Shown in pieces: positions 36,659 through 46,021 of a DNA stretch of 64,000 nucleotides. Made by a program: the position numbers and the translations under genes. The notes beneath the pieces are model-generated. The model was not told the DNA's origin, made no database searches, and saw only the letters and a program-made list of their open reading frames with translations. Origin of the DNA: Propionibacteriaceae bacterium AM104-82 (GTDB lineage: Bacteria; Actinomycetota; Actinomycetes; Propionibacteriales; Propionibacteriaceae); NCBI GenBank assembly GCA_027658995.1, contig JAQDQK010000011.1, positions 55,837 to 119,836 on the forward strand, in the 5' to 3' direction. Each line of letters begins with the position of its first letter. Positions within the stretch are counted from its first letter, which is position 1.

Positions 36659-36780
36659 CGCTCCTCCGATCGGGTTCGACGGTTGGCGACGGCCCCGCCG
36701 ACGCTCGCCTCGAGACTATCGACGGTGGCGGCACAGCGTCACCCTTTCGGGCGTCTCGACAGGCCGAGCGCTCCGAGCCC

Positions 36781-36882
36781 GTCGTGCCTGTCCGCTTCGA
36801 GACCACCCCCGACGACATTCACGGCGTGATCGTGGCGCATGCCATCCTGACCGCCCACGGCGGCATGACCTCGCACGCGGCC
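36781..36882 (+). pseudogene. remnant of pyruvate phosphate dikinase (phosphohistidine domain)
   Basis: 34 codons in frame read VVPVRFETTPDDIHGVIVAH and continue AILTAHGGMTSHAA. This matches the highly conserved PPDK segment around the phosphorylated His (typically PETSPDDIHG ... TAxGGMTSHAAVVAR). The match begins and ends abruptly, with no start, no further domain and no continuation in other frames that I can see. It therefore looks like the relic of a deleted gene within 36659-36936. Confidence 0.7.
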
Positions 36883-36896
36883 CCGCCAAGCGCGAC

Positions 36897-36926
36897 GATG
36901 CCGCCCGGAGAGCGCCGGGCGGCATC
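36897..36926 (-). terminator. hairpin terminator of the vWA gene
   Basis: 12-bp perfect stem (GATGCCGCCCGG and complement) with a 6-nt loop, 10 nt past the stop of the minus-strand vWA gene. Confidence 0.75.
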
Positions 36927-36936
36927 GCTTCAGACG

Positions 36937-37614
36937 TCAGCGGCCCGTTCGGGGCGACCTCGGCGCGTTCGCCTTCGAGCGTTGCTCGTCGGAGTAGGCG
37001 GCGGCCTCGCGGGCGGCCGCCATCGGGACGCCCGCGGCGCGCGCCTGGCGCATCTTCGAGACGCTCTCGGTGTAGGCGCCCATGGCGTCGGCAGCATTGG
37101 CCGCGTCGTAGGTGAGCGAGCGATCGCGGGAGATGCCGATGGAGGCGCCGACCTCGATCGCGTCCTGGTTCGCGCCCAGGTACGAGAACGTCCAGTCGTA
37201 GGTGTTCTCCTGCTGCTCGATCAGCGACTTGATCGCGGCGTGGGTCCACTCCTTCGACGCGTTCTCGTGGCCGTCGGTCATGATGCCGACGATGACCGTG
37301 CCGGGACGCTCTTCCTCGGGGAGCGCCGCCAGGCGCTTGCCGGTGTCGGTGATCAGCCGCGCGATCGAGTCGAGCAGCGCCGTCATGCCGCGGGGCTCAA
37401 GGTTCAGCGGAGGCACGTCCGCGATGGGCAGGTCCTGGTAGTTGACCTCGTACTCGGTGTCGAACTGCGCGAGCGTCACGGTGCAGACGCCGGGCTGCGT
37501 GCGCTGCTCGGCGATGAAGGCGTCGAAGCCGCCCTCGGTGTCGGTCTTGATGGACTGCATCGAGCCGGAGCGGTCGAGCAGGAATGCCAGGTGGGTGCGG
37601 TTCGGGTCGGTCAT
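36937..37614 (-). CDS. von Willebrand factor type A domain protein
   Basis: 225 aa. vWA domain with an intact MIDAS motif (DRSGSM at 14-19), a central Thr in RGMTALLDSI, and GIMTDGHENASK. The C-terminus is Ala/Lys/Arg-rich and has no signal peptide, so the protein is cytosolic. Its start overlaps the stop of a small HTH protein (ATGA), so the two are co-translated and probably work together. Role unknown; comparable actinobacterial proteins resemble phage/tellurite-type vWA proteins. Confidence 0.88.
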   Translation of the reverse strand: MTDPNRTHLAFLLDRSGSMQSIKTDTEGGFDAFIAEQRTQPGVCTVTLAQFDTEYEVNYQDLPIADVPPLNLEPRGMTALLDSIARLITDTGKRLAALPEEERPGTVIVGIMTDGHENASKEWTHAAIKSLIEQQENTYDWTFSYLGANQDAIEVGASIGISRDRSLTYDAANAADAMGAYTESVSKMRQARAAGVPMAAAREAAAYSDEQRSKANAPRSPRTGR

Positions 37615-37988
37615 GATCTTCCTCTCGTCGAACGCTTGCGTGGCACGAAGCGCAGGGGTTGGGTGTCCGGGGCCGACTGCTGCAGGTCCCGCTGGGCGAG
37701 GGTCACGTCGTTTGCGGCGACGCGTCCCTCGTCGGAGGCGTACGAGGCGAGCAGGCCGCTGCGTGCCAGCCGGGGGCTGACGCTGTTCGGTGCGACCCGC
37801 GCGGCCTGGGCGACCTCGCGGAACGAGTACCCCGACACGACGGCCTCGGCCAGCGCCTCGTTGTACGCGTCGTCCAGTCGGTCACGGGCCTCGGCCAAAG
37901 CCGCGACCCGCTCGACGGGTTCGGCGACGGTTGAGGCTGCCTGAAGTGCCTGCTGGGCGATCCTGGTCAGTTCATCGGAGGTGGACAT
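37611..37988 (-). CDS. small helix-turn-helix protein upstream of the vWA gene
   Basis: 125 aa. Helical N-terminus (about 1-45), then a probable HTH (GYSFREVAQAARVAPNSVSP) and a basic C-terminus (RFVPRKRSTRGRS). No close family recognised. ATG start; AGG at low spacing. The upstream 37989-38070 stretch has repeated GCACA(T/C) words (see the separate entry), which may be its own binding site. Confidence 0.75.
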   Translation of the reverse strand: MSTSDELTRIAQQALQAASTVAEPVERVAALAEARDRLDDAYNEALAEAVVSGYSFREVAQAARVAPNSVSPRLARSGLLASYASDEGRVAANDVTLAQRDLQQSAPDTQPLRFVPRKRSTRGRS

Positions 37989-38070
37989 GTCAACCAGTAT
38001 TGCTCACAAACTGCACATGCGCAAGAACTGCACACAAGCAAAGTTTGAGCACATGCACATTCTGAGCACT
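37989..38070 (-). promoter_or_regulatory. AT-richer promoter region of the HTH-vWA pair with repeated GCACA words
   Basis: Markedly lower GC than its surroundings. Contains CTGCACATGCGCAAG, CTGCACACAAGCAAAG and GAGCACATGCAC in succession (near-direct repeats about 20 bp apart), plus TTGCTCA. Suggests several operator half-sites for a regulator, possibly the HTH protein encoded downstream. Confidence 0.4.
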
Positions 38071-38080
38071 GGGCCTGCCG

Positions 38081-38458
38081 TTGAGCAGTAGTCGCTGGTC
38101 GATCGGTGACACGCCGAGTCTGCGGCGCGATCCGGCCGACGAGGCCGGAATGCTGCTCGACGCCCGTTCCTGCCCGACGGCGTCCGGTTCGGTTGGCCCT
38201 GTGGTGAGGTGTTGGCGTCGGGTTTCCCGTTGAGCAGTAGTCGCTGGTCGATCGGTGACACGCCGAGGCGGGGGCGCATCCTGGCCGACGAACCCGGAAT
38301 GCTGCTCAACGCCCGTTCCTGCCCGACGGCGTCCGGTTCGGTTGGCCCTGTGGTGAGGCGTCGGCGTCGGGTTTCCCGTTGAGCAGTAGTCGCTGGTCGA
38401 TCGGTGACACGCCGAGCCTGCGGCGCATCCTGGCCGACGAACCCCGAATGCTGCTCAA
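38081..38458. repeat. triple tandem array of 80-nt elements, 149-bp period
   Basis: Three TTGAGCAG-subfamily elements at 38081-38160, 38230-38309 and 38379-38458, each 80 nt. They are separated by a conserved 69-nt spacer (CGCCCGTTCCTGCCCGACGG at its start), giving an exact 149-bp period. The first copy ends CTCGA instead of CTCAA. No coding sequence that I can support lies here; the array fills most of the gap before the DeoR gene. Confidence 0.9.
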
Positions 38459-38582
38459 CGCCAGCCCCGGGCCGGCCCGTCCGGCCCCAAGGGGAGGGTC
38501 GAAGAAACCAGATCGTGAGCATATGCCCAGACTTTTCCGAAAGATCGACCGGAAGCCCGCAGAGCGCTTATCGTGGGTCATG

Positions 38583-38609
38583 CGAAAGTGATTCGAAACG
38601 CAAACGAAA
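38583..38609 (+). promoter_or_regulatory. candidate DeoR operator (three CGAAA repeats, 11-bp period)
   Basis: CGAAA occurs at 38583, 38594 and 38605, i.e. on one DNA face every 11 bp; a further CGAAA lies at 38538. DeoR-family proteins typically bind direct repeats with this kind of spacing. The position just before the DeoR gene suggests autoregulation and control of the following operon. Confidence 0.55.
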
Positions 38610-38623
38610 GTAGCCGCCCGACA

Positions 38624-39376
38624 ATGACCGTCGAACGAGTACAGCGCGAGGACCAGATCATGGCGCGCCTGAACGACGACGGCGCCCTCACGGTCGCGGG
38701 GCTCGCGGTCGAACTCGGCGTCTCCGAGGTGACCATCCGCGGCGACCTCCGCACGCTCGAGAACCGCGGGCTGCTCGTTCGCACGCGCGGCGGCGCGCGA
38801 CCCACCACCTGGAAGTCGGTCCTGCAGCGCGAACAGATCAACGTCGACGCCAAGCAGCGCATCGCCCAGAAGGCCGCGTCGATGGTCCTCGACGAGGACA
38901 CCGTGATGATGGAGGCGGGCACCACGACCGCGACCATCGTGCGCTACCTCGGCGGCCGCCGCGGACTGCAACTGGTCACCAACTCGGCCCTCGTGTTCAA
39001 CAGCGCACGGGCCAACCCCTCCCTCAACGTGATCCTCACGGGAGGGGTCTTCCGGCGCGAGTCGGAGTCCTTCGTCGGGCCGACCGCCGAGCGCGCGATC
39101 GCCGACTTCAACACCCGGCTCGCCTTCCTCGGCACCGACGGCTTCTCCCCGGAACGGGGCCTCACGACCCGCTTCGTCGAGGGCGGCCAGATCGCGTCGC
39201 AGATGAGCGGACGCGCCGAGGAGACCTGGCTGGTCGCCGACTCGTCCAAGTTCGGCCAGGCGGGCTTCGTCAGTTTTCTGCCCCTCGACAAGGTCACCGG
39301 GATCATCACCGATTCCGGCCTGTCGCGCGAGGCAGTTGAGGCACTACAAGAGCACACCCGCGTGTGCGTCGTCTAG
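38624..39376 (+). CDS. DeoR-family transcription regulator
   Basis: 250 aa from the ATG at 38624; a GTG at 38573 would add 17 residues but would place the operator repeats inside the gene. N-terminal DeoR HTH (ALTVAGLAVELGVSEVTIRG) and C-terminal sugar-phosphate sensor domain (AGTTTATIVRYLGG, VILTGGVFRRES, LGTDGFSPERGLTTR). These sensors bind phosphorylated sugars, so the operon it leads is probably induced by a sugar phosphate. Ends 18 nt before the E2 gene. Confidence 0.92.
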   Translation: MTVERVQREDQIMARLNDDGALTVAGLAVELGVSEVTIRGDLRTLENRGLLVRTRGGARPTTWKSVLQREQINVDAKQRIAQKAASMVLDEDTVMMEAGTTTATIVRYLGGRRGLQLVTNSALVFNSARANPSLNVILTGGVFRRESESFVGPTAERAIADFNTRLAFLGTDGFSPERGLTTRFVEGGQIASQMSGRAEETWLVADSSKFGQAGFVSFLPLDKVTGIITDSGLSREAVEALQEHTRVCVV

Positions 39377-39394
39377 GAAAGAAAGAGAAGGTTT

Positions 39395-40783
39395 ATGGCA
39401 ACCGTCGTAGTCATGCCGCAGCTCGGCAACTCGGTCGAGTCCTGCCTGATCGTGTCGTGGCAGGTCGCTGTCGGCGACGAGATCACCGAGAACGCCATCG
39501 TGTGCGAGGTGGAAACCGACAAGGCCTCCATGGAGGTCCCCGCCTCCGTCGCGGGCACCGTGCTCGCCATCCTCTGGGATGAGGGCGACGACGTGCCAGT
39601 CAAGGAACCGCTGCTGGTCGTCGGTGCCGCGGGCGAGGACCCGAAGCCCGCCCTCGACGCCGCAGGCTGGAAGGGCAAGGACGGCGAGGACGCCCCCGAC
39701 GCCGCCCCGCAGGACGCGCCCCAGGCCGCCGCCGACGAGGCTCCCGCCGCGACCTCCGACGTCGAGGCCGTCCGCGCCGAGGCCACCGGCGCCTCGAGCC
39801 CCCGCGCCCGCAACCTGGCCGCCGCCAACAACCTCGACCTCGCCACCGTCTCCGAGGGTTCCGGCCCCGGCGGACGCGTCATCGAGCGCGATGTGCAGGC
39901 CGCGCTGGCCGACACCACCCGCGGCGCCGCCCGCGCAGGAGCCCACGGCGCGGCAGCGCAGGGCACCGGCCTCGGCGGCCGTGTGACCACCGGCGACCTC
40001 GCCGCCCCCGCCGCCACAGAGGCGGCGCAGGCTCCCGCCACCCAGGCGCCCGCGTTCGTCGCCTCCGGCGCCCGCGAGTACCCCGGCGTGACCACCTCGG
40101 CCCCGCTCAAGGGCATCCGCAAGGTGATCGCCGATCGCATGATGGTCTCCCTGGCCAGCTCCGCACAGCTCACCTACACCTCGACCGCCAACGCGGCCGG
40201 GCTGCTGGCGCTGCGCAAGAAGCTGAAGGGCTCGCCCGAGGAACTCGGCCTGAGCGCCATCACGATCGGCGACCTGGTCGGCTTCGCCGCGGTCAAGACC
40301 GCCGCCAAACACACCAGCCACAACGCCCACCTGAGCGACGGCGTCCTCACCACGTTCGAGCAGGTCCACATGGGCTTCGCGTGCGACACCCCCCGCGGCC
40401 TCCTCGTCCCGACCGTCCGGAACGCGTCGCAGATGAGCCTGCGCGAGTTCTCCGCAGTCAGCAAGGACCTCGCCAACCAGGCGATCGGCGGCAGCATCAA
40501 CCCCGACCTGCTCTCGGGCGCCACCTTCACGGTCTCGAACCTCGGCGGCTTCGGCATCGAGTCGTTCACCCCGCTGCTGAACGTGCCGCAGGTGGCGATC
40601 CTCGGCGTCGACGCGATCTTCCCGCGCGCAACGGTCAACGCCGACGGCAGCTTCGGCGTCGAGCAGCGCATCGGCTTCTCGCTCACCGCGGACCACCGCG
40701 TGATCGACGGCGCCGACGCCGCCCGCTTCCTGCAGGACCTCGTCAAGTACGTCGAGAACATCGACGTCACCGTGCTCGGCTGA
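39395..40783 (+). CDS. dihydrolipoamide acyltransferase, E2 component of a 2-oxo-acid dehydrogenase-type complex
   Basis: 462 aa. Single lipoyl domain at 1-80 with the lipoylated Lys43 (ETDKASME), an Ala/Pro/Glu linker, a peripheral-subunit-binding domain at about 128-165 (SPRARNLAAANNLDL...GRVIERDV), a second Ala-rich linker, and the catalytic acyltransferase domain from about 235 with DHRVIDG (His434, Asp438). It passes the acyl group from E1 to CoA. Good ribosome site (AGAGAAGG). First structural gene of the DeoR operon; E3 and E1 follow. Confidence 0.93.
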   Translation: MATVVVMPQLGNSVESCLIVSWQVAVGDEITENAIVCEVETDKASMEVPASVAGTVLAILWDEGDDVPVKEPLLVVGAAGEDPKPALDAAGWKGKDGEDAPDAAPQDAPQAAADEAPAATSDVEAVRAEATGASSPRARNLAAANNLDLATVSEGSGPGGRVIERDVQAALADTTRGAARAGAHGAAAQGTGLGGRVTTGDLAAPAATEAAQAPATQAPAFVASGAREYPGVTTSAPLKGIRKVIADRMMVSLASSAQLTYTSTANAAGLLALRKKLKGSPEELGLSAITIGDLVGFAAVKTAAKHTSHNAHLSDGVLTTFEQVHMGFACDTPRGLLVPTVRNASQMSLREFSAVSKDLANQAIGGSINPDLLSGATFTVSNLGGFGIESFTPLLNVPQVAILGVDAIFPRATVNADGSFGVEQRIGFSLTADHRVIDGADAARFLQDLVKYVENIDVTVLG

Positions 40784-40800
40784 GAAGGGCAGGGACAACC

Positions 40801-42168
40801 ATGAGTGATTACGACGTCATCGTGCTCGGCGGCGGCCCCGGCGGCTACATCGCCGCGGAACGCCTCGGACACGCCAAGAAGAACGTGCTGCTGATCGAGG
40901 GCGACTCCCTCGGCGGCACCTGCCTCAACGTCGGCTGCATCCCCACCAAGGCGCTGCTGAACGCCGCAAAGACCTACGAGCACGCGCTGCACGGCGCCCA
41001 GTTGGGCGTCAACGCGGGCGACGTCACGGTCGACTGGACGCAGATGCAGAAGTGGAAGGACCAGACGGTCGCCACGCTCGTCGGAGGCGTCGGCGCGGCA
41101 GAGAAGAAGGCGGGCGTCACCGTCGTCAAGGGCTACGGCACCTTCGAAGGGCCCGGCAGGGTCACCGTCGACGGCACCACCTACACCGGCGAGCACGTCA
41201 TCCTGGCGACCGGCTCGGTCCCCGTGATGCCGCCCATCCCCGGCGCGCAGGACAACCCCCGCGTGATCGACTCGACCGGGATGCTCTCGGTCGAGCAGAT
41301 CCCCTCGAGGCTCACCGTCATCGGCGGCGGGGTCATCGGCCTGGAGTTCGCGAGCCTCTTCGCGATGCTCGGCTCCGAGGTCACCGTCATCGAGATGCTC
41401 CCCGAGATCGCACCGTTCATGGACGCCGACGTCGCGGCCCAACTCCGCAAGGCGCTGGCAGGCGTCACGTTCAACCTGAACTGCAAGGTCACCGCGATCG
41501 ACGGTGGAACCGTCCAGTTCACCACCGCCGACGGCGCCGAGAACTCCGTCGACTCCGACGTGGTGTTGATGGCCGTCGGACGCCGACCCGCCGTCCAGGG
41601 CTGGGGAGCCGAGAACTCGGGCCTCGAGGGCTCGGGCAAGGGTGTCGTCGTCGACGACCGGATGCGCACCAACCTGCCCAACGTGTGGGCCGTCGGTGAC
41701 GTCACCGGGCGATCGCTGCTCGCCCACGCCGCCTACCGGATGGGCGAGATCGCCGTCGCAAACATCCTCGACGCCGAAGCCCACCGCAAGGGCGAGGTGA
41801 TGCGCTGGAACACCATCCCGTGGGCCGTGTACACCAACCCCGAGGCGGCAGGCATCGGCCACACCGAGGCCTCCGCGAAGGCCGCGGGCATCAACGCCAA
41901 GGCGGTCACCGTCCCCGGCTACCTGTCGGGCCGCTTCGTCGCCGAGAACGGCGTCAAGGCCCCCGGCGCGGCCAAGCTCGTCTACGACGCCGACACCCTG
42001 CAGGTGCTCGGCCTCACCGTGCTCGGCAGCTACGCCTCCGAGATGATCTGGGGCGCCTCCGTCGTGCTCGAGACCGAACTCAACGTCACCGACCTTCGCC
42101 AGGTCGTGTTCCCCCACCCCACCGTCAGCGAACTCATCCGAGAGGCCGCATGGGCCGTCAAGGCCTGA
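40801..42168 (+). CDS. dihydrolipoamide dehydrogenase, E3 component
   Basis: 455 aa FAD/NAD disulfide reductase. FAD site VIVLGGGPGGYIAAE, redox cysteines Cys41 and Cys46 (GGTCLNVGCIPTK), NAD site VIGGGVIGLEFAS, and the C-terminal His439/Glu444 pair (HPTVSE). Reoxidises the dihydrolipoyl arm of E2, making NADH. It starts 17 nt after E2 with GGGCAGGGA upstream. A dedicated E3 in the operon suggests a self-contained, separately regulated complex. Confidence 0.94.
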   Translation: MSDYDVIVLGGGPGGYIAAERLGHAKKNVLLIEGDSLGGTCLNVGCIPTKALLNAAKTYEHALHGAQLGVNAGDVTVDWTQMQKWKDQTVATLVGGVGAAEKKAGVTVVKGYGTFEGPGRVTVDGTTYTGEHVILATGSVPVMPPIPGAQDNPRVIDSTGMLSVEQIPSRLTVIGGGVIGLEFASLFAMLGSEVTVIEMLPEIAPFMDADVAAQLRKALAGVTFNLNCKVTAIDGGTVQFTTADGAENSVDSDVVLMAVGRRPAVQGWGAENSGLEGSGKGVVVDDRMRTNLPNVWAVGDVTGRSLLAHAAYRMGEIAVANILDAEAHRKGEVMRWNTIPWAVYTNPEAAGIGHTEASAKAAGINAKAVTVPGYLSGRFVAENGVKAPGAAKLVYDADTLQVLGLTVLGSYASEMIWGASVVLETELNVTDLRQVVFPHPTVSELIREAAWAVKA

Positions 42169-42195
42169 GCGGAGAAACAAGGAGAATCACCGAAA

Positions 42196-44655
42196 ATGCC
42201 ACGCAATCTCATTGTTGACCCGAGCAACGTACGCGCTCGTTCGGTCATCACGGCACCCGAGATTCCGGTCAACGCCTACGAGCCGAACTTCGAGCGCGAG
42301 CTCGAGACCTACGGCAAGGAGGGCCTCGTCGACATCCTGCACGACATGATCGCCGTGCGTCAGTTCGAGACGATGCTCAACTCGATCAAGACCACCGGAG
42401 CCTGGAACGGCGTCGAGTACAACCACCGCGGCCCCGCGCACCTGTCGATCGGCCAGGAGTCGGCCGTCGTCGGCCAGGCCTCGCAGCTCGACCCCGAGGA
42501 CTTCCTCTTCGGCTCGCACCGCAGCCACGGCGAGATCCTCGCCAAGTGCTACTCGGCCTCCCGGAAGCTGGACAAGGCCCAGCTCGAGGAGATCATGAAG
42601 ACCTTCCTCGACGGCGAGACCCTCGGCTTCGCCGAGCAGGTCGGCTACGACAACCTCACCGAGCTCGCCGAGAACTTCATCCTCTACGGCACGGTCGCAG
42701 AGACCTTCGCCCGCAAGGCCGGCTTCAACCGCGGCCTCGGCGGCTCCATGCACGCCTTCTTCGCGCCGTTCGGCTCGATGCCCAACAACGCGATCGTCGG
42801 CGGCTCGGCCGACATCGCGCTGGGCTCGGCCCTTTTCAAGCGGATCAACCGCGAGAACGGCATCGTGATCGCCAACATCGGCGACGCATCCATGGGCTGT
42901 GGCCCCGTGTGGGAGGCCATGGGCTTTGCCGCCATGGACCAGTTCCGCACGCTGTGGAAGGACGGCGTCCAGGGCAACCCGCCGATCTGGTTCAACTTCT
43001 TCAACAACTTCTACGGCATGGGCGGCCAGACCTCCGGCGAGACCATGGGCTACGACATCCTGGCCCGCGTCGGCCTCGGCGTGAACCCCGAGGGCATGCA
43101 CGCCGAGCGCGTCGACGGCCTCAACCCGCTGGCCGTCGCCGACGCCGTCAACCGCAAGCGCGGCCTGCTCGAGTCCGGTAAGGGCCCCGTCCTCACCGAC
43201 ACCATCACCTACCGCTTCTCCGGCCACTCGCCCTCCGACGCGTCGTCCTACCGCAGCCGCGACGAGGTCGAACTGTGGGAGCAGCACGACGGCCTCAAGA
43301 ACTACGCCGCCTACCTCGTCGAGAACGGCGTCCTGTCGCAGGGCGAGGTCGACGACATCCAGGCCAAGTTCGACGACCGCCTCACCAAGGTGATCGCGCT
43401 CGCCACCAAGGACGAGGAGTCGAGCCCGCGCGTCGGCATCGACTTCATCGAGTCGGTCATCTACTCCAACGGCAACGAGGAGAAGCTCTCCGACGCCGAG
43501 GTCGACCTGCTGCAGCCGCTCGAGGAGAACGCCCGCGTCAAGTCGCTGAAGTCCAAGATCCGCACCGCGAAGGACGAGAACGGCAAGCCCGTCTCGAAGG
43601 TCAAGGCCTACTCCTACCGCGACGCGCTGTTCGAGGCGATCGCGCACCGCTTCGCCACCGACCCGACGATGGCCGCGTGGGGCGAGGAGAACCGCGACTG
43701 GGGCGGCGCGTTCGCCGTCTACCGCGGCCTCACCGAACTGCTGCCCTACCACCGCCTGTTCAACTCGCCCATCTCCGAGGCCGCCATCATCGGCGCCGGT
43801 GTCGGCTACGCCCTCTCGGGCGGCCGCGCGCTGGTCGAACTGATGTACTGCGACTTCCTCGGCCGCGCCGGCGACGAGATCTTCAACCAGGCCGCGAAGT
43901 GGCAGGCCATGTCGGCAGGCCTGCTGAAGATGCCGCTCGTGATGCGCGTCTCGGTCGGCTCGAAGTACGGCGCCCAGCACTCGCAGGACTGGGCCGCGCT
44001 CGTCGCGCACATGCCCGGCCTGAAGGTCTACTACCCGGCCACCCCGTACGACGCGAAGGGCATGATGAACCTTGCGCTGCGCGGCACCGACCCGGTGGTG
44101 TTCTTCGAGTCCCAGCTCCTCTACGACGTGGCGGAGCAGTTCGAAGAGGGCGGCGTGCCGGAGGGCTACTACGAGGTGCCCGAGGGTGAGCCCGTCGTGC
44201 GCCGCGAGGGCACCGACCTGACGATCGCCGTCATCGGTCCCACGCTCTACCGCGTGATGGAGGCCGCCGACATTCTCGAGGAGAAGTACGGCGTCTCGAC
44301 CGAGGTCATCGACCTCAGGTTCGTGGCCCCGCTCAACCTCGACCCGATCGTCGAGTCGGTCAAGAAGACCGGGCGACTCGTGCTGACCTCCGACGCCGTC
44401 GACCGCGGGTCCTTCCTGCACACGGTCGCGTCGCAGATCCAGACGCTCGCCTTCGATCACCTCGACGCCCCCGTCACGGTGGTCGGCTCCCGCAACGTGA
44501 TCACCCCCGCCGCCGAGCTCGAGAAGATCTTCTTCCCGCAGCCTGAGTGGCTGATCGACGCGATCCACGAGCGGGTCCTCCCGCTCAAGGACCACGTCCC
44601 CTCGTCCAACCAGACCGACGCCGAACTCGCGCGCCGGTCCCGCGAAGGCCTCTGA
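42196..44655 (+). CDS. fused E1 alpha-beta thiamine-diphosphate dehydrogenase
   Basis: 819 aa in one chain: an alpha-type half (about 40-425) and a beta-type half (about 470-819) joined by a charged linker. The alpha half holds the thiamine-diphosphate motif from GDASMG (229-234) to FNN (269-271) and the GSHRSHGE loop. The beta half holds the catalytic-Glu region NSPISEAA (Glu528) and [15 protein letters not shown]1 alpha and beta are usually separate in acetoin, branched-chain and many pyruvate dehydrogenases. Substrate could be a 2-oxo acid or a 2-hydroxy-ketone such as acetoin. The DeoR, PHP and SDR neighbours argue for a product of sugar or polyol breakdown. Confidence 0.88.
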   Translation: MPRNLIVDPSNVRARSVITAPEIPVNAYEPNFERELETYGKEGLVDILHDMIAVRQFETMLNSIKTTGAWNGVEYNHRGPAHLSIGQESAVVGQASQLDPEDFLFGSHRSHGEILAKCYSASRKLDKAQLEEIMKTFLDGETLGFAEQVGYDNLTELAENFILYGTVAETFARKAGFNRGLGGSMHAFFAPFGSMPNNAIVGGSADIALGSALFKRINRENGIVIANIGDASMGCGPVWEAMGFAAMDQFRTLWKDGVQGNPPIWFNFFNNFYGMGGQTSGETMGYDILARVGLGVNPEGMHAERVDGLNPLAVADAVNRKRGLLESGKGPVLTDTITYRFSGHSPSDASSYRSRDEVELWEQHDGLKNYAAYLVENGVLSQGEVDDIQAKFDDRLTKVIALATKDEESSPRVGIDFIESVIYSNGNEEKLSDAEVDLLQPLEENARVKSLKSKIRTAKDENGKPVSKVKAYSYRDALFEAIAHRFATDPTMAAWGEENRDWGGAFAVYRGLTELLPYHRLFNSPISEAAIIGAGVGYALSGGRALVELMYCDFLGRAGDEIFNQAAKWQAMSAGLLKMPLVMRVSVGSKYGAQHSQDWAALVAHMPGLKVYYPATPYDAKGMMNLALRGTDPVVFFESQLLYDVAEQFEEGGVPEGYYEVPEGEPVVRREGTDLTIAVIGPTLYRVMEAADILEEKYGVSTEVIDLRFVAPLNLDPIVESVKKTGRLVLTSDAVDRGSFLHTVASQIQTLAFDHLDAPVTVVGSRNVITPAAELEKIFFPQPEWLIDAIHERVLPLKDHVPSSNQTDAELARRSREGL

Positions 44656-44668
44656 GAGGAACAAGCAC

Positions 44669-46021
44669 ATGCGTGACGCGATCAACGACCCGTCGATCTC
44701 GCCCGCGGAGCGTTTGGCGGCCCTGCAGGACTACCTGCAGGGCTCGCCCTCGTTTCCGCCGTTCGTGACCGAGTCCAACAACCACGTCCACACCATCTAC
44801 AGCTTCAGCCCCTACACCCCCGCGATGGCCGCGCTGCGCGCCCGCGAGGCGGGGCTGATGGTGGTCGGCTCCGTCGACCACGACTCGGCGGCAGGCGCCG
44901 GGGAGATGGCGGAGGCCGCCCGCCTGCTCGGCATGGGGGCCGTCACCGGCTTCGAGTGCCGCGTCTACCTGAACACCGCGGAGGAGGTGGCCTCCGGTAA
45001 CGCCCCGCTGCATGAGCGCAAGCTCAACAACCCCGACACCGAATCCATCGCCTACATGACGGTGCAGGGCATCCCTGCTGACAAGCGCGACCTGGTCGCC
45101 GAGTACCTGATGCCGATCCGCGAGGCGCGGCTGCGTCGCACGGGCGCCATGGTCGAACGGGCCAACGTCATCCTCGAGGGCCTCGGCGCCGAGCCGATCG
45201 ATCTGGACCGCGACATCGTCGCGAGGTCGCAGTTCCTCTTCGGCGGCACCGTCACCGAGCGGCACCTGCTCGCGGCGATGGCGGACAAGCTGATCGGCCG
45301 CTTCGGCCGCGGCCAGGCCCTCGTCGACGGGCTCGCGAAGCTCGGGCTGAACCTGTCCGACAAGGTCGCCGACCAGCTCTCGGACGTGGACAACCCGCAC
45401 CTGACGTTCGACCTGCTCGGCGTCATGAAGGCCGAGTTCCTGGACCAGATCTACATCGTCCCGGACCGCACGGAGGACGGCGGCGAGTGCCCGTCGATGG
45501 CAGAGGTCATCGACGTCGCCAAGTCCGTCGGCGCGATCCCGTGCTACGCGTACCTCGGCGACGTCACCGCCTCGCCCACCGGCGACAAGAAGGCGGAGAA
45601 GTTCGAGGACGACTTCCTCGAGGAGCTCTTCGCCGAGCTGCGCCGGATCGGGATGCCCGCCATCACCTACATGCCGCCGCGCAACACGGCAGAGCAGATG
45701 GCGCGGATCGCGAAGCTGGCCGACGAGTTCGGCCTGCTCGAGGTCTCGGGCGTCGACATCAACACGCCCCGCCAGGTGTTCAACTGCGAGGAACTGCAGC
45801 GCCCCGAGCTGTCGCATCTCAACGACGCCACCTGGGCGATGGTCGCGCACGAGCAGCTCGCCAACGTCGACCTGTCGCTTGGCCTGTTCGCTCCCGACGG
45901 CCCGCTGGCCGCCCAGCCGCTGAAGGAGCGCGTCGTCGCCTACGGCGCGCTCGGCAAGGCCATCGTCGACGGTGACCTGACCCTCGACGAGGCGGTCGCG
46001 AAGCTGAAGGGGCAGGCATGA
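44669..46021 (+). CDS. PHP-domain metal-dependent hydrolase-like protein
   Basis: 450 aa. PHP signature near the N-terminus (NNHVHTIYSFSP with His39/His41, and GSVDHDS with Asp70/His71), further metal-site candidates at GFECRVY and a C-terminal SGVDIN. PHP proteins hydrolyse phosphoesters, often of small molecules such as histidinol phosphate. It is longer than ordinary PHP phosphatases because of a helical insert at about 130-260. Follows E1 by 13 nt and overlaps the SDR gene by 4 nt (ATGA). In this context it may dephosphorylate a sugar or polyol phosphate, but that is inference. Confidence 0.8.
   Translation: MRDAINDPSISPAERLAALQDYLQGSPSFPPFVTESNNHVHTIYSFSPYTPAMAALRAREAGLMVVGSVDHDSAAGAGEMAEAARLLGMGAVTGFECRVYLNTAEEVASGNAPLHERKLNNPDTESIAYMTVQGIPADKRDLVAEYLMPIREARLRRTGAMVERANVILEGLGAEPIDLDRDIVARSQFLFGGTVTERHLLAAMADKLIGRFGRGQALVDGLAKLGLNLSDKVADQLSDVDNPHLTFDLLGVMKAEFLDQIYIVPDRTEDGGECPSMAEVIDVAKSVGAIPCYAYLGDVTASPTGDKKAEKFEDDFLEELFAELRRIGMPAITYMPPRNTAEQMARIAKLADEFGLLEVSGVDINTPRQVFNCEELQRPELSHLNDATWAMVAHEQLANVDLSLGLFAPDGPLAAQPLKERVVAYGALGKAIVDGDLTLDEAVAKLKGQA

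Noticed and set aside
38081..38458. CRISPR array
   Set aside because: Units are palindromic 80-nt elements with conserved, not unique, spacers, and no cas genes are near.
42187..44685. 832-codon minus-strand frame opposite the E1 gene
   Set aside because: Antisense shadow rich in Val/Asp/Gly/Glu/His; no start context or motif.
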